The notes below the pieces were generated by a model. It was given only the letters and a program-made list of their open reading frames with translations. It did not search any database and was not told the origin of the DNA. From positions 124,001-188,000 of the forward strand of contig NC_010397.1 in assembly GCF_000069185.1 (NCBI RefSeq): a stretch of DNA of 64,000 nucleotides, in the 5' to 3' direction. This DNA is from Mycobacteroides abscessus ATCC 19977 (lineage in GTDB: Bacteria; Actinomycetota; Actinomycetes; Mycobacteriales; Mycobacteriaceae). Positions within the stretch are counted from its first letter, which is position 1, and the number at the start of each line of letters is the position of its first letter. The translations under genes were made by a program, and so were the position numbers. This document shows positions 7,476 through 15,402 of the stretch, one piece after another.

Positions 7476-9215
7476 TCACTTGCGGCGCAGGCGTGCTCCG
7501 AGATTGGTCTTGGCCAAATCGATGAGCTCGTCGCCACGCCCGGACAGCAGCGTTCGGGTGGCCCACAATGAGAATCCCGCAACTTGCGCGGCGGTGATGG
7601 TCGGGGGAATCGACAGCTCCTGGCGCGCGGTGAGAACCTCCACGAGCACGGGCCCGGGGTGGTCAAAGGCTTCCGAAAGGGCGCCGTCCAGCTGGTCGGG
7701 GCGCTCGACCCGGAGCCCATGGATCCCGAGAGCCTTTGCGACATCTGCAAACACCGGATTATCCAGGGCGGTACCGTAATTGACGATACCGGCGGCCTTC
7801 ATTTCGAGCTCGACAAAGCTGAGCGCACCGTTGTTGAAGACGACCATTTTGACCGGCAGTTGGGACTGGGTCAGCGTGATGAGGTCGCCGAGCATCATGG
7901 TGAGACCACCGTCACCGGAGAGGGTGACAATCTGGCGATCGCGATGCGATGCCTGTGCGCCGATCGCTTGGGGTACGGCATTCGCCATGCTGCCGTGGTT
8001 GAACGAGCCGAGCAATCGGCGCCGGCCGTTCATCGACAGGTATCGCGCCGCCCAGATCACGGGTGTGCCGACATCGGCGATGAAGACCGCGTCGTCGGCC
8101 GCCAGCTCGTCGATTCGGCGGGCGACAAGCTCGGGACGCACCGGCGTCTGGTTGCGGTCGTCCACGGCCAAGCGATCGAGCTGAGCTCGTGTGCGTGTGT
8201 AGTTCTCTCTGGCGCGCTCCAGGTGTCTCCTGTCCGAATGCGGCTGAATCATCGAATTAAGTTGTTGTAAAGTATCTTTCACCGTACCGACGAGTGCGAC
8301 ATCTACTCGGGTGCGCCGGCCGATGTGCTCACCGCGGATGTCGACCTGAATGACGGTGGCCTTCGGTGGGTAGAACTGCCGGTACGGGAAGTCCGTTCCG
8401 AGCATGAGCAGCACCTCGGTGTCTTCCAGTGCGTCGTAACCGGAGCGGAAGCCGAGCAGGCCCGTCATACCGACGTCGAAGGGATTGTCGTATTCGACGA
8501 ATTCCTTGCCGCGCAGCGTGTGCACGATGGGTGCCTGGAGCGCGTGGGCCGCGGTCAGCAGTTCCGCATGGGCGCCCTCGCACCCCGCCCCGGCCAGGAT
8601 GGTGATCGCGTTCGAACCGTTCAGCTCCCGCACGGCTCGTTCCAAGCAGGACGTACCGGGCAGCCTGATCCCGGCCCCGGCGACGAGGGGAGCAGAGGGC
8701 GGTGCCAGGTCGACCTTGGCGCTCAGGATGTCTCCGGGGATCGTCAAGACCGCCACCCCCTGTTGATCGAGGGCCGCACGGATGGCGGTGTCGAGGACAT
8801 ATGGCAGCTGCTCGACACTGCTCACCAGCTCGCTGTAGACGCTGCACTCGGCGAACAGATTCTGCGGGTGAGTCTCCTGGAAGTAGCCGCTGCCTATCTC
8901 GGCGCTGGGAATATGCGATGCGATCGCGAGTACGGGCACCCGGCTGCGATGAGCATCGAAGAGGCCGTTGATCAGATGCAGGTTCCCGGGACCGCAGCTT
9001 GCTGCACAGACCGCAAGATTGCCCGTGAGCGCGGCCTCGGCGCCGGCGGCGAACGCGGCAGATTCCTCGTGCCGCACGTGCACCCACTCCAGGGTTCCGT
9101 CGCGCCGCAGTGCCTCGGTAAAGCCGTTGAGCGAGTCTCCAGGTAGGCCATAAATACGTTGGACACCAGCGGCTTTCACAGTGTCGAGGATGAGCTGGGA
9201 AACGGTGCGTGCCAT
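7476..9215 (-). CDS. poxB: Pyruvate dehydrogenase (quinone)/pyruvate oxidase, PoxB type
   Basis: 579 residues, close to E. coli PoxB (572). It is a thiamine-diphosphate and FAD enzyme that oxidises pyruvate to acetate and CO2, passing electrons to membrane quinone. Visible features are the N-terminal TPP domain with the catalytic glutamate in HEESAAFAAGAEA, the central FAD domain, and the C-terminal TPP/Mg motif starting GDGGLTMMLGD and ending VVFNN. ATG 9215 (MARTVSQLI) was chosen; upstream frame extension lacks family similarity. Another TPP enzyme such as acetolactate synthase is less likely because the Pox-like features dominate. Confidence 0.88.
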   Translation of the reverse strand: MARTVSQLILDTVKAAGVQRIYGLPGDSLNGFTEALRRDGTLEWVHVRHEESAAFAAGAEAALTGNLAVCAASCGPGNLHLINGLFDAHRSRVPVLAIASHIPSAEIGSGYFQETHPQNLFAECSVYSELVSSVEQLPYVLDTAIRAALDQQGVAVLTIPGDILSAKVDLAPPSAPLVAGAGIRLPGTSCLERAVRELNGSNAITILAGAGCEGAHAELLTAAHALQAPIVHTLRGKEFVEYDNPFDVGMTGLLGFRSGYDALEDTEVLLMLGTDFPYRQFYPPKATVIQVDIRGEHIGRRTRVDVALVGTVKDTLQQLNSMIQPHSDRRHLERARENYTRTRAQLDRLAVDDRNQTPVRPELVARRIDELAADDAVFIADVGTPVIWAARYLSMNGRRRLLGSFNHGSMANAVPQAIGAQASHRDRQIVTLSGDGGLTMMLGDLITLTQSQLPVKMVVFNNGALSFVELEMKAAGIVNYGTALDNPVFADVAKALGIHGLRVERPDQLDGALSEAFDHPGPVLVEVLTARQELSIPPTITAAQVAGFSLWATRTLLSGRGDELIDLAKTNLGARLRRK

Positions 9216-9579
9216 GAGTGTGCTCCGGATCGCTTGGCGGCTGGACGGATCAGACCTGATGCAATCGATGCTAGCGACCATGGCAGGCAGGGATGCCGCG
9301 CGCAACGATCGCGGAAGCGAAGTACCAAGCCCCGCACCACTGCCGCGGATCGGCGGGCGAGGCGCAAGGGCTGATGGACCAGGACGCGTCTCTCGTCCGC
9401 GGCGTGTGTGCCGAGCGCGCGGCGGTGGCCATACCGCACTTGGCTGGCCTGGGCCCCGGCGGACGCACGTGTAGCCGTCTGAACTGCCGGTACCGCATCT
9501 AATATTGCAATGCAATTCGAATAGCAATACTATCTCTATGAATGAACATCGGATGCGGTCGACGGTGAGGAGATGGACT
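9216..9579. other. Divergent intergenic region between poxB and the MpaB-like gene
   Basis: 364 bp with no supported gene. The part near the plus-strand gene is A+T rich and carries the palindrome listed at 9511-9526. Nothing else was recognised; promoters for both genes should lie here. Confidence 0.6.
9511..9526. promoter_or_regulatory. Candidate operator palindrome upstream of the MpaB-like gene
   Basis: TGCAATTCGAATAGCA is a 16-bp inverted repeat with one mismatched pair, centred about 60 bp upstream of the ATG at 9580 in an A+T-rich patch. Flanking TATTGC (9503-9508) and GCAATA (9524-9529) add further symmetry. The TetR gene at 11366, last of this gene group, is a plausible reader (inference). 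Confidence 0.5.
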
Positions 9580-10686
9580 ATGGGCAGCCTGCGTGACGAT
9601 CCCAGATATTCGGGCACGGTCGAGGAGCGACGTCGGCGTGACCGCCGGTACGACTTTCTGCTCAAGCTGCACGGCAAAAACGGTAAGAGGGCACTGCAGC
9701 TTGCCGAGGCGCCCCGCCGAGACGACGGCTATTTCGGGCTGGACTCGGTCAGCTTCAAGGTTTACGAGAACGTGATGGTCGCGGGCATGGGAGCGCTTTC
9801 CGGGCTGTTCATCTCGGTCCTCGATCCTGATGGAGCCTACGGTGTCGGTCAGCACACGACCTATTACTACGACACGGTGGGGAGGGTGCGTCGCAGCCTG
9901 TTGTTCTTCGCGGGCGCGGTCGCGGGTGACACCGAGACGGCGATCAAGGTCGGCCGCGATCTCTTTCGTAAGCACTCCCACATCAATGGCGAGGTTCCGT
10001 CGACGGGCGAACCCTTCCGGGCGAATCATGTTGAGACCCTGAAGTTCACATATGTAGTGGGTTGGCCGCATCTGTGGCGTGCGTACAAGAAATTCAGCGA
10101 CCCCGACGCGACGTATGAAGAAGAATGCCAGTTTTACAAGGAGCAGGTGCGCGTGTGCGAGCTCATGGGCATGCCCGCGGGGGAACTACCCACCACGCCC
10201 GAAGAGGTTGACGCGTGGGTTCGGAATGCGGAGAAGAATCTGATGGCATTCACCCGGCCGGCTCAGGAACTCACCGACTTTCTGACGCACAACCCGTGGA
10301 CCCCGTTGTACCCCAACGTAATTCTGGGTGGCGGACTAAAGCTGGCAATCTGGGCGGCGATACCCTTGCTCACGCCGTATGTCCGGGAAATCTGCGGACT
10401 CGCGACGATGCGAATCCGACCGGCCATTGGCACGGTGGCCATCAAGGGAGCGGTACGCGCTTTGCGTAATCCGATCGTCGAACGGTTGATCCTGCCGTGG
10501 TTCGGGTACGAGATGTGGGGCTATATGCACAATGCGATTCGGCATGCTCCGGATGCCGGTCCGGTGCCCTTCGATCACGAAGTAGGCCTGAAACTGCAGC
10601 AAGGAAAGGGAGGCACGCTGGGTGCGAGTGCCTGCCCGATGCATGCCGTGTCCACCGCGGCACGGCCGGTGGAGGCATCGGTATGA
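9580..10686 (+). CDS. MpaB-like oxygenase (DUF2236 family)
   Basis: About 368 residues of the oxygenase MpaB/DUF2236 (latex-clearing-protein-related) family, which are b-type haem or metal oxygenases. Conserved segments are GLDSVSFKVYENVMVAGMG, FLFAGA-like LLFFAGAVAGDTETA, GRDLFRKHSHINGEV, and the WPHLWRAYKKF and CQFYKEQVRVCELMG histidine/aromatic region. ATG 9580 follows AGGAG with a seven-base spacer; an upstream ATG at 9538 lacks such a site. The stop overlaps the next ATG. The substrate is unknown, but the setting beside lipid and ketone oxidising enzymes suggests a hydrophobic one. Confidence 0.8.
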   Translation: MGSLRDDPRYSGTVEERRRRDRRYDFLLKLHGKNGKRALQLAEAPRRDDGYFGLDSVSFKVYENVMVAGMGALSGLFISVLDPDGAYGVGQHTTYYYDTVGRVRRSLLFFAGAVAGDTETAIKVGRDLFRKHSHINGEVPSTGEPFRANHVETLKFTYVVGWPHLWRAYKKFSDPDATYEEECQFYKEQVRVCELMGMPAGELPTTPEEVDAWVRNAEKNLMAFTRPAQELTDFLTHNPWTPLYPNVILGGGLKLAIWAAIPLLTPYVREICGLATMRIRPAIGTVAIKGAVRALRNPIVERLILPWFGYEMWGYMHNAIRHAPDAGPVPFDHEVGLKLQQGKGGTLGASACPMHAVSTAARPVEASV

Positions 10687-11246
10687 CGCGCATCGACATC
10701 ATGGCCAATGAACGGTTGCTCGACGACCGGCACCACCTACACGAATTCCAGGAACTGTGGGCCGACGGCCCAGTGGCCTTCGTCTTCCTGCGGCAATTCG
10801 GCAGCGCCTTCGCGGTGCGGCAAGCCCAGGAGCTCAATGACTACTATGACGAAATTACCGCTGTCGGAGCAAAAGTGGCCTTCATCGGCCTGGGAACTTC
10901 CATCCAGGGCTTCACCTTCCGTAAACGTGCGGATACGCGCTTTCTGGTGCTGACCACGCAAGACCAGACGCTCTATCGAACGATGGGACTGTGGCGGTAC
11001 CGGGCGGGAACAATCGGCCCCTGGAATCTCCGGGAATGGGTGAGGCTCATGCGCGCGGGTGTGTACCCGTATCAGCGTACGGGCGACCCGTACCAACTCG
11101 GCGGCGCCTTTGTGGCCACGGCCGGGGGTCAAGAGGTCGCGTGGGATTTCCGGGCGCACAAGGCCTCTGATATTGCTCCCGGCCGCGAGATCGCTGACGC
11201 CCTTATCCAGGCCGCGGTGCGCAGACCTGCCGGGGCAACCGTGTGA
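10683..11246 (+). CDS. AhpC/TSA-like (Prx-like2) thioredoxin-fold protein lacking cysteines
   Basis: 187 residues. It resembles the AhpC-TSA_2/PRXL2 family: VAFVFLRQFGSAF, a VGAKVAFIGLG strand, then LVLTTQDQTLYRTMGL and GDPYQLGGAFVATAGGQEVAWDFRAHKASD. The family normally has a CxxC-type site after FLRxFG, but here the segment reads GSAFAV. The whole protein contains no cysteine, so ordinary peroxidase or disulfide chemistry is excluded. It is coupled to the MpaB-like gene by an ATGA overlap and may be a structural or binding partner. Confidence 0.75.
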   Translation: MTRIDIMANERLLDDRHHLHEFQELWADGPVAFVFLRQFGSAFAVRQAQELNDYYDEITAVGAKVAFIGLGTSIQGFTFRKRADTRFLVLTTQDQTLYRTMGLWRYRAGTIGPWNLREWVRLMRAGVYPYQRTGDPYQLGGAFVATAGGQEVAWDFRAHKASDIAPGREIADALIQAAVRRPAGATV

Positions 11247-11365
11247 TGCGGCCTCCTTCCGTGCCGTCGCCGGCGATCATCGGTCGATATACTGCGAATC
11301 GGCCGGCTGACGCCGGGAAGTCGATGGCGCGTGAGAAGACGCGCAAATGAACAAGCGGGGTGTCG

Positions 11366-11980
11366 ATGCGGAAGGCGCTGACACGCGAGGAGCTCCAGGC
11401 GCAGACGCGGGATCTGGTGCTGTCCGCCGCCGAGAGAGTCTTTCTGCAGCGAGGATTTCATGCGACGACGGTCGCACAAATAGCCGCGGAAGCCGGCCGC
11501 ACTCAGGGCTCGATCTATAGCAATTTCGAGAGTAAAGATGCTTTGTGCCAACAACTTCTGCGCAACCACTACGAAGGCTGGCTGAGCCAGGTCGCGCTGG
11601 CAGTGATGGCCGCCGAAAATACCCCGGCCAAACTCGACATCGTTGAATCCAAATGGCGGGTGATGAGCGCCGAAACCGACTGGATCGGGCTGACCGCCGA
11701 GTATCTGCTGGCCGTCCGCCACGATCCACAGCAGGCTCAACTGATTCGTGAGAATGTCGCCGCACTACAGGCCGGGGCGAAGGCGGTGTTCGCGGGCCAG
11801 CTGGAGGCCGAAGGCTTCGCGGTGCAGGATCATCCAATGCTGGACGACGCCGTGGCGGCCATTGTGGCCACGGGCATGGGACTGGTTGTCAACCATACGT
11901 TGGGCCTCGTCGAACCCGATCAGTCCACGAGCGTCTTTATGCAGACCCTGGAGACGTGGCGAGATCGCCTAATCGCCTAG
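11366..11980 (+). CDS. TetR family transcriptional regulator
   Basis: About 204 residues. The N-terminal helix-turn-helix is AAERVFLQRGFHATTVAQIA followed by AGRTQGSIYSNFESKDALC, typical of TetR repressors. ATG 11366 follows GGGG with a five-base spacer; GTG 11360 is an alternative. It lies 119 bp after the MpaB/AhpC-like pair on the same strand and probably controls it. Its last 44 bp overlap the convergent hydrolase gene. Confidence 0.88.
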   Translation: MRKALTREELQAQTRDLVLSAAERVFLQRGFHATTVAQIAAEAGRTQGSIYSNFESKDALCQQLLRNHYEGWLSQVALAVMAAENTPAKLDIVESKWRVMSAETDWIGLTAEYLLAVRHDPQQAQLIRENVAALQAGAKAVFAGQLEAEGFAVQDHPMLDDAVAAIVATGMGLVVNHTLGLVEPDQSTSVFMQTLETWRDRLIA

Positions 11981-12827
11981 CGGGCGGGCGGGCGATGAAC
12001 TCCGTGATGATGGCGGTGACTTCCTCGGGGGATTCCATCATCGGGAGATGGCCACATCGAGTCAGGAATTCTTCACGGTCCGGCTGCAGCGTCCTGTTGA
12101 GTGCCCGGCCAGCCCGCGGGGATAGGCCGAGGTTCGAGTCACCCCAGATCACGGCGAACGGGGGAAAATCCGGGCCGGGGCGGATCTCGTCCACGGCGCC
12201 GAGCGAGGTTTGATCGCAAAACATCTCTGCCAGGGCGGCGAGTCTTCCGCGCACCGACCAGCCCTTGCCGGCCTGCGCGGTTCCCGGCCGCGGCGCCCGG
12301 ATGCCACGGAGCCAGTTCCGCGGACCGAATTGCACGGTAATGACGATGTTTGTCAGCGCTTGCGGAATCCGTACACGCCGGGAGATGGCCATTGAGAGCG
12401 TCGGAAAACGCGAAACAAGTGGCAAAAGCCAGCCTAGTACGCCACGGCGTGCGGTGTTCTTCGACAACGGGTTGATCAGGACAAGTGAGTCGAATAGCTC
12501 CGGTCTGCGGTCGGCTAGCAACAGGGCCATCGCACTTCCCATGCAGTTTCCGACAACGGAAATACGTTCATGACCGAGGTGCTCGATAAACGCGGACAGA
12601 CGCTCCACGTGTTGATCGATGGTGTAGCCGCGTTCAGGCATATCGGATTCGCCGTACCCCAGATGGTCTAGGCAGATCACTTCATACCGTTGTCGAAGCA
12701 CCTCGACCTGCCGCGTCCAGATCTCCTTGGCAGACCCGCCGTTGTGCAGGAACAGAATTGGCGGGCCGGTGCCAGTGCGGCTGTAGGCGAGTGTGTCACC
12801 GCGGAATGTGAACCGTGCTGATGTCAT
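11937..12827 (-). CDS. Alpha/beta hydrolase with a cysteine at the nucleophile position
   Basis: 296 residues. LFLHNGGSAKEIW carries the oxyanion region, DHLGYGESDMPERG follows, and the nucleophile elbow reads VVGNCMGSA with Cys95 where serine is usual. The catalytic histidine is in TRCGHLPMMESPEEV. A Cys nucleophile occurs in dienelactone hydrolases and some hydrolytic dehalogenase or ester-cleaving relatives. It is the last gene of the six-gene operon and may open a lactone or ester made by the monooxygenases (inference). Its ATG overlaps the monooxygenase stop, and its 3' end overlaps the TetR gene. Confidence 0.82.
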   Translation of the reverse strand: MTSARFTFRGDTLAYSRTGTGPPILFLHNGGSAKEIWTRQVEVLRQRYEVICLDHLGYGESDMPERGYTIDQHVERLSAFIEHLGHERISVVGNCMGSAMALLLADRRPELFDSLVLINPLSKNTARRGVLGWLLPLVSRFPTLSMAISRRVRIPQALTNIVITVQFGPRNWLRGIRAPRPGTAQAGKGWSVRGRLAALAEMFCDQTSLGAVDEIRPGPDFPPFAVIWGDSNLGLSPRAGRALNRTLQPDREEFLTRCGHLPMMESPEEVTAIITEFIARPPARRLGDLATSPGSA

Positions 12828-14371
12828 CCGACGCTCTCCGCGACGAGCTGCCGTGCCTGCGTAGTGGTGAATTCGTAGTCACTGAACGGGAAGTACCGGT
12901 TTTGCAGGCGCATTTCGGTATTGGTGGACGGACGGTAGGCCGCGGCGTCACCTTGGTAGTTGATGTAGTAGGTGTTCGATCCGGCACACAGCGGTGTGAG
13001 TAGATGGCTCTTTGCCGCCCGGGAAAGCATCTGCTGCCAATACTTGTCATGCGGTTCTTGACGCACCTCACAGCGGGTGGCGCCGCGGCGCCGGGTTTCT
13101 GTGATGGCCCGCACGGCATGCGCAACTGTCGATTCCAACAGGACCAGGTACGAGCCGGGCGAATATGCCCACGGGCCGATCAGCATGTACGCGTTGGGCC
13201 AGCCGGGAACGGTCACCCCCTGGTACGCCTGGTAGCGATTCTCGTCCCACCACGTGTTGAGATCGGTGCCGCCCCGGCCGAGGCAGGGGAATGGCGGCGT
13301 CGCGCCCTTCTCCATGACCTTGAAACCGGTGGCGCACACCAAGACGTCTATCTCGTGCTCGGTTCCGTCGGCGGTGATGACAGAGTTCTCGGTGATGCGC
13401 TCGATGGGCTCGGTTATCAAGTCGACATTGGGCTTGGTGAATGTCGAGAACCATTCGTTGTGCATGGAAGGCCGTTTGCACCCGAAGGCGTAGGTCGGCG
13501 TGAGTTTCTTGCGCAGTTCGGGATCGTGGGGCAGCTGTGTCCACATCCAGCCTCTCAGTGCAAGTCCCACGCCCTGCAGCACCGTCTTGTAAAGGCGCTG
13601 CCCCAGCAGCTGGCCCCCGAGCAGGGCCCCACCTAGCCCCAGTTCGACGAGCGCCATCCCGACACCGCGAAGGGGAGTCCGCAGTAGACGATTGCCGAAG
13701 ACGAACCGGCTGACGGGCCCCGTCTTGAAATCGAGTTTTGGCGCCACCCAGATGGCGGTGCGCTGAAAGACCGTAAGCCGACTGACCTGGTCGGCGATCG
13801 CCGGAACCAATTGCAGTGCGGTAGCGCCGGTGCCGATGACCGCCACGCGCTTGCCGGTGAGGTCGTAGTCATGGTCCCACGCGGTGGTGTGCAGAAGCTT
13901 GCCGCCGAACGACCCGATGCCGGGAATGTCGGGCAGATTCGGCACTTCCAGCCCACCGATCCCGACGATCACATGGCGGGCGGTGATTTCGCCGCGGTCG
14001 GTCTCGACATGCCAGATGTCGGTGTCTTCGTCGAATCTGCTGCCCAACACGGTGGTTCCCAGCCGGAGCTTGTCACGCAGGCCGTGTCCGTCGACGACAT
14101 CCTCGGCGTATTGCTGGAGTTCCTCGCCCGGTGCGAACAGGCGACTCCACTTACCCGTCTGGGCAAAGGAGAAGCTGTAGATGAACGACGGAATATCCAC
14201 GGCCACACCGGGGTACTTGTTGACGAACCAAGTCCCGCCCACCGACGGATGCTTGTCGACGATGACAAAATCATCGATACCTGCCCGGCGGAGTCTGACG
14301 CCTGCGGCTATGCCGCCGAATCCGGCGCCTACCACGAGGACCTCGTGCTGCGGGAGGGTATGCGTGCTCAC
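12824..14371 (-). CDS. Flavin-containing monooxygenase, Baeyer-Villiger type (BVMO 1)
   Basis: 515 residues. The FAD-binding loop is VVGAGFGGIAAG (about 13-24) and the NADPH-binding loop is VIGTGATALQ (about 178-187). Between them lies the Baeyer-Villiger fingerprint FxGxxxHxxxW[P/D], here FGGKLLHTTAWD with His161 and Trp165. Such enzymes insert oxygen next to a ketone to give an ester or lactone. It is similar in kind to mycobacterial MymA and EthA. It is coupled by four-base overlaps to the esterase upstream and the hydrolase downstream. Confidence 0.9.
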   Translation of the reverse strand: MSTHTLPQHEVLVVGAGFGGIAAGVRLRRAGIDDFVIVDKHPSVGGTWFVNKYPGVAVDIPSFIYSFSFAQTGKWSRLFAPGEELQQYAEDVVDGHGLRDKLRLGTTVLGSRFDEDTDIWHVETDRGEITARHVIVGIGGLEVPNLPDIPGIGSFGGKLLHTTAWDHDYDLTGKRVAVIGTGATALQLVPAIADQVSRLTVFQRTAIWVAPKLDFKTGPVSRFVFGNRLLRTPLRGVGMALVELGLGGALLGGQLLGQRLYKTVLQGVGLALRGWMWTQLPHDPELRKKLTPTYAFGCKRPSMHNEWFSTFTKPNVDLITEPIERITENSVITADGTEHEIDVLVCATGFKVMEKGATPPFPCLGRGGTDLNTWWDENRYQAYQGVTVPGWPNAYMLIGPWAYSPGSYLVLLESTVAHAVRAITETRRRGATRCEVRQEPHDKYWQQMLSRAAKSHLLTPLCAGSNTYYINYQGDAAAYRPSTNTEMRLQNRYFPFSDYEFTTTQARQLVAESVG

Positions 14372-15402
14372 GGTGTACCTGCCTTGAGATTGTCGGGGTC
14401 GGTGATCCGATAGATGAAATGCGCCATATCGCCGACCGCGGCACGGGCATCGGGCAAGAGATCGGCGCCGAGCTGGAAGTCATGAATGGCGTGCTTCCAG
14501 ACTTGAACAGTGCACGGCACGTGTGCCTCTGCACACCGCCGGGCAAGTAGGTCCACGTCCACTCGCAGCACCTCAAGTGAACCGACCTGTATGAAAATCG
14601 CTGGCATACCGTGGAAGTCGTGATTTACCGCAGACCAGGCCGGGTCAAGTCCGTTACCGCGAGCCATGCCCAACTCCCCAGGAACCGAGAGAATGAAGCC
14701 GGACAGCATGGCGTCGTGAGCCTCGTTGGGATGGGCGCGCTTGGCCGAACAATCGAGATCCGCCCACGGTGAAATGGCCGCTATGCCCCCCGGTACCGGT
14801 AGGCCCTCGTCGCGTGCCGCGAGGGCGGCGCTGAAGGCCAGCCCGCCGCCAGCCGAATCGCCGGCGAACACGATCTTGCCAGGCGCATACCCACGGTCCA
14901 GCAGGTAGCGGTAGGAATCCACCGCATCGGTGATGGAATCGGTGATATGCGCCAGCGGAAGCTGACGATAGTCCACCACCAGTACCGGTATCCCCGACGC
15001 GCGGGCAAGGCGTGCGGCCATGCGCCGGTGGCTGTGCAGACCTCCGAGAATGAACGCCCCGCCGTGAAAGTACAGAATGGCGCCCTGCGCCGCCTGGTCC
15101 GGATCGGGAAGATCTTTATGCCACAACCATTCCGCACGAAACTGTTCAAACATGACGATGCGGCGCCGGGTGTCACGACTCGGCCGCAACGGGTAGGCAG
15201 CCAGCTCGATGAAATTGGCGGCGCGGAATCCGTGCGTTCTCGCCGTCGGATGGCGCGCGGCGATTCGCGCCAGCAGTTCCAAGGTGGGGCGAAGAAGTGC
15301 CCGTGCCACGGCGTGAGAAGACCGTTGCACAGCCGAATCGCTCCCGACGGTCTCGATGGTGACCGTGTCGCCGAATGTGGGCTTGTGTGCGGGATCGGTC
15401 AT
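14368..15402 (-). CDS. Hormone-sensitive-lipase-type esterase (alpha/beta hydrolase fold 3, LipR-like)
   Basis: 344 residues. The HGGAF oxyanion motif is at 113-117 and the GDSAGG nucleophile elbow at 181-186 (Ser183). The catalytic histidine is in KHAIHDF near the C-terminus. These enzymes cleave short to medium acyl esters. In M. tuberculosis a related gene (lipR) follows the monooxygenase mymA and precedes an SDR; this operon has the same parts. A role in hydrolysing a monooxygenase-made ester is inferred. Confidence 0.88.
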   Translation of the reverse strand: MTDPAHKPTFGDTVTIETVGSDSAVQRSSHAVARALLRPTLELLARIAARHPTARTHGFRAANFIELAAYPLRPSRDTRRRIVMFEQFRAEWLWHKDLPDPDQAAQGAILYFHGGAFILGGLHSHRRMAARLARASGIPVLVVDYRQLPLAHITDSITDAVDSYRYLLDRGYAPGKIVFAGDSAGGGLAFSAALAARDEGLPVPGGIAAISPWADLDCSAKRAHPNEAHDAMLSGFILSVPGELGMARGNGLDPAWSAVNHDFHGMPAIFIQVGSLEVLRVDVDLLARRCAEAHVPCTVQVWKHAIHDFQLGADLLPDARAAVGDMAHFIYRITDPDNLKAGTP

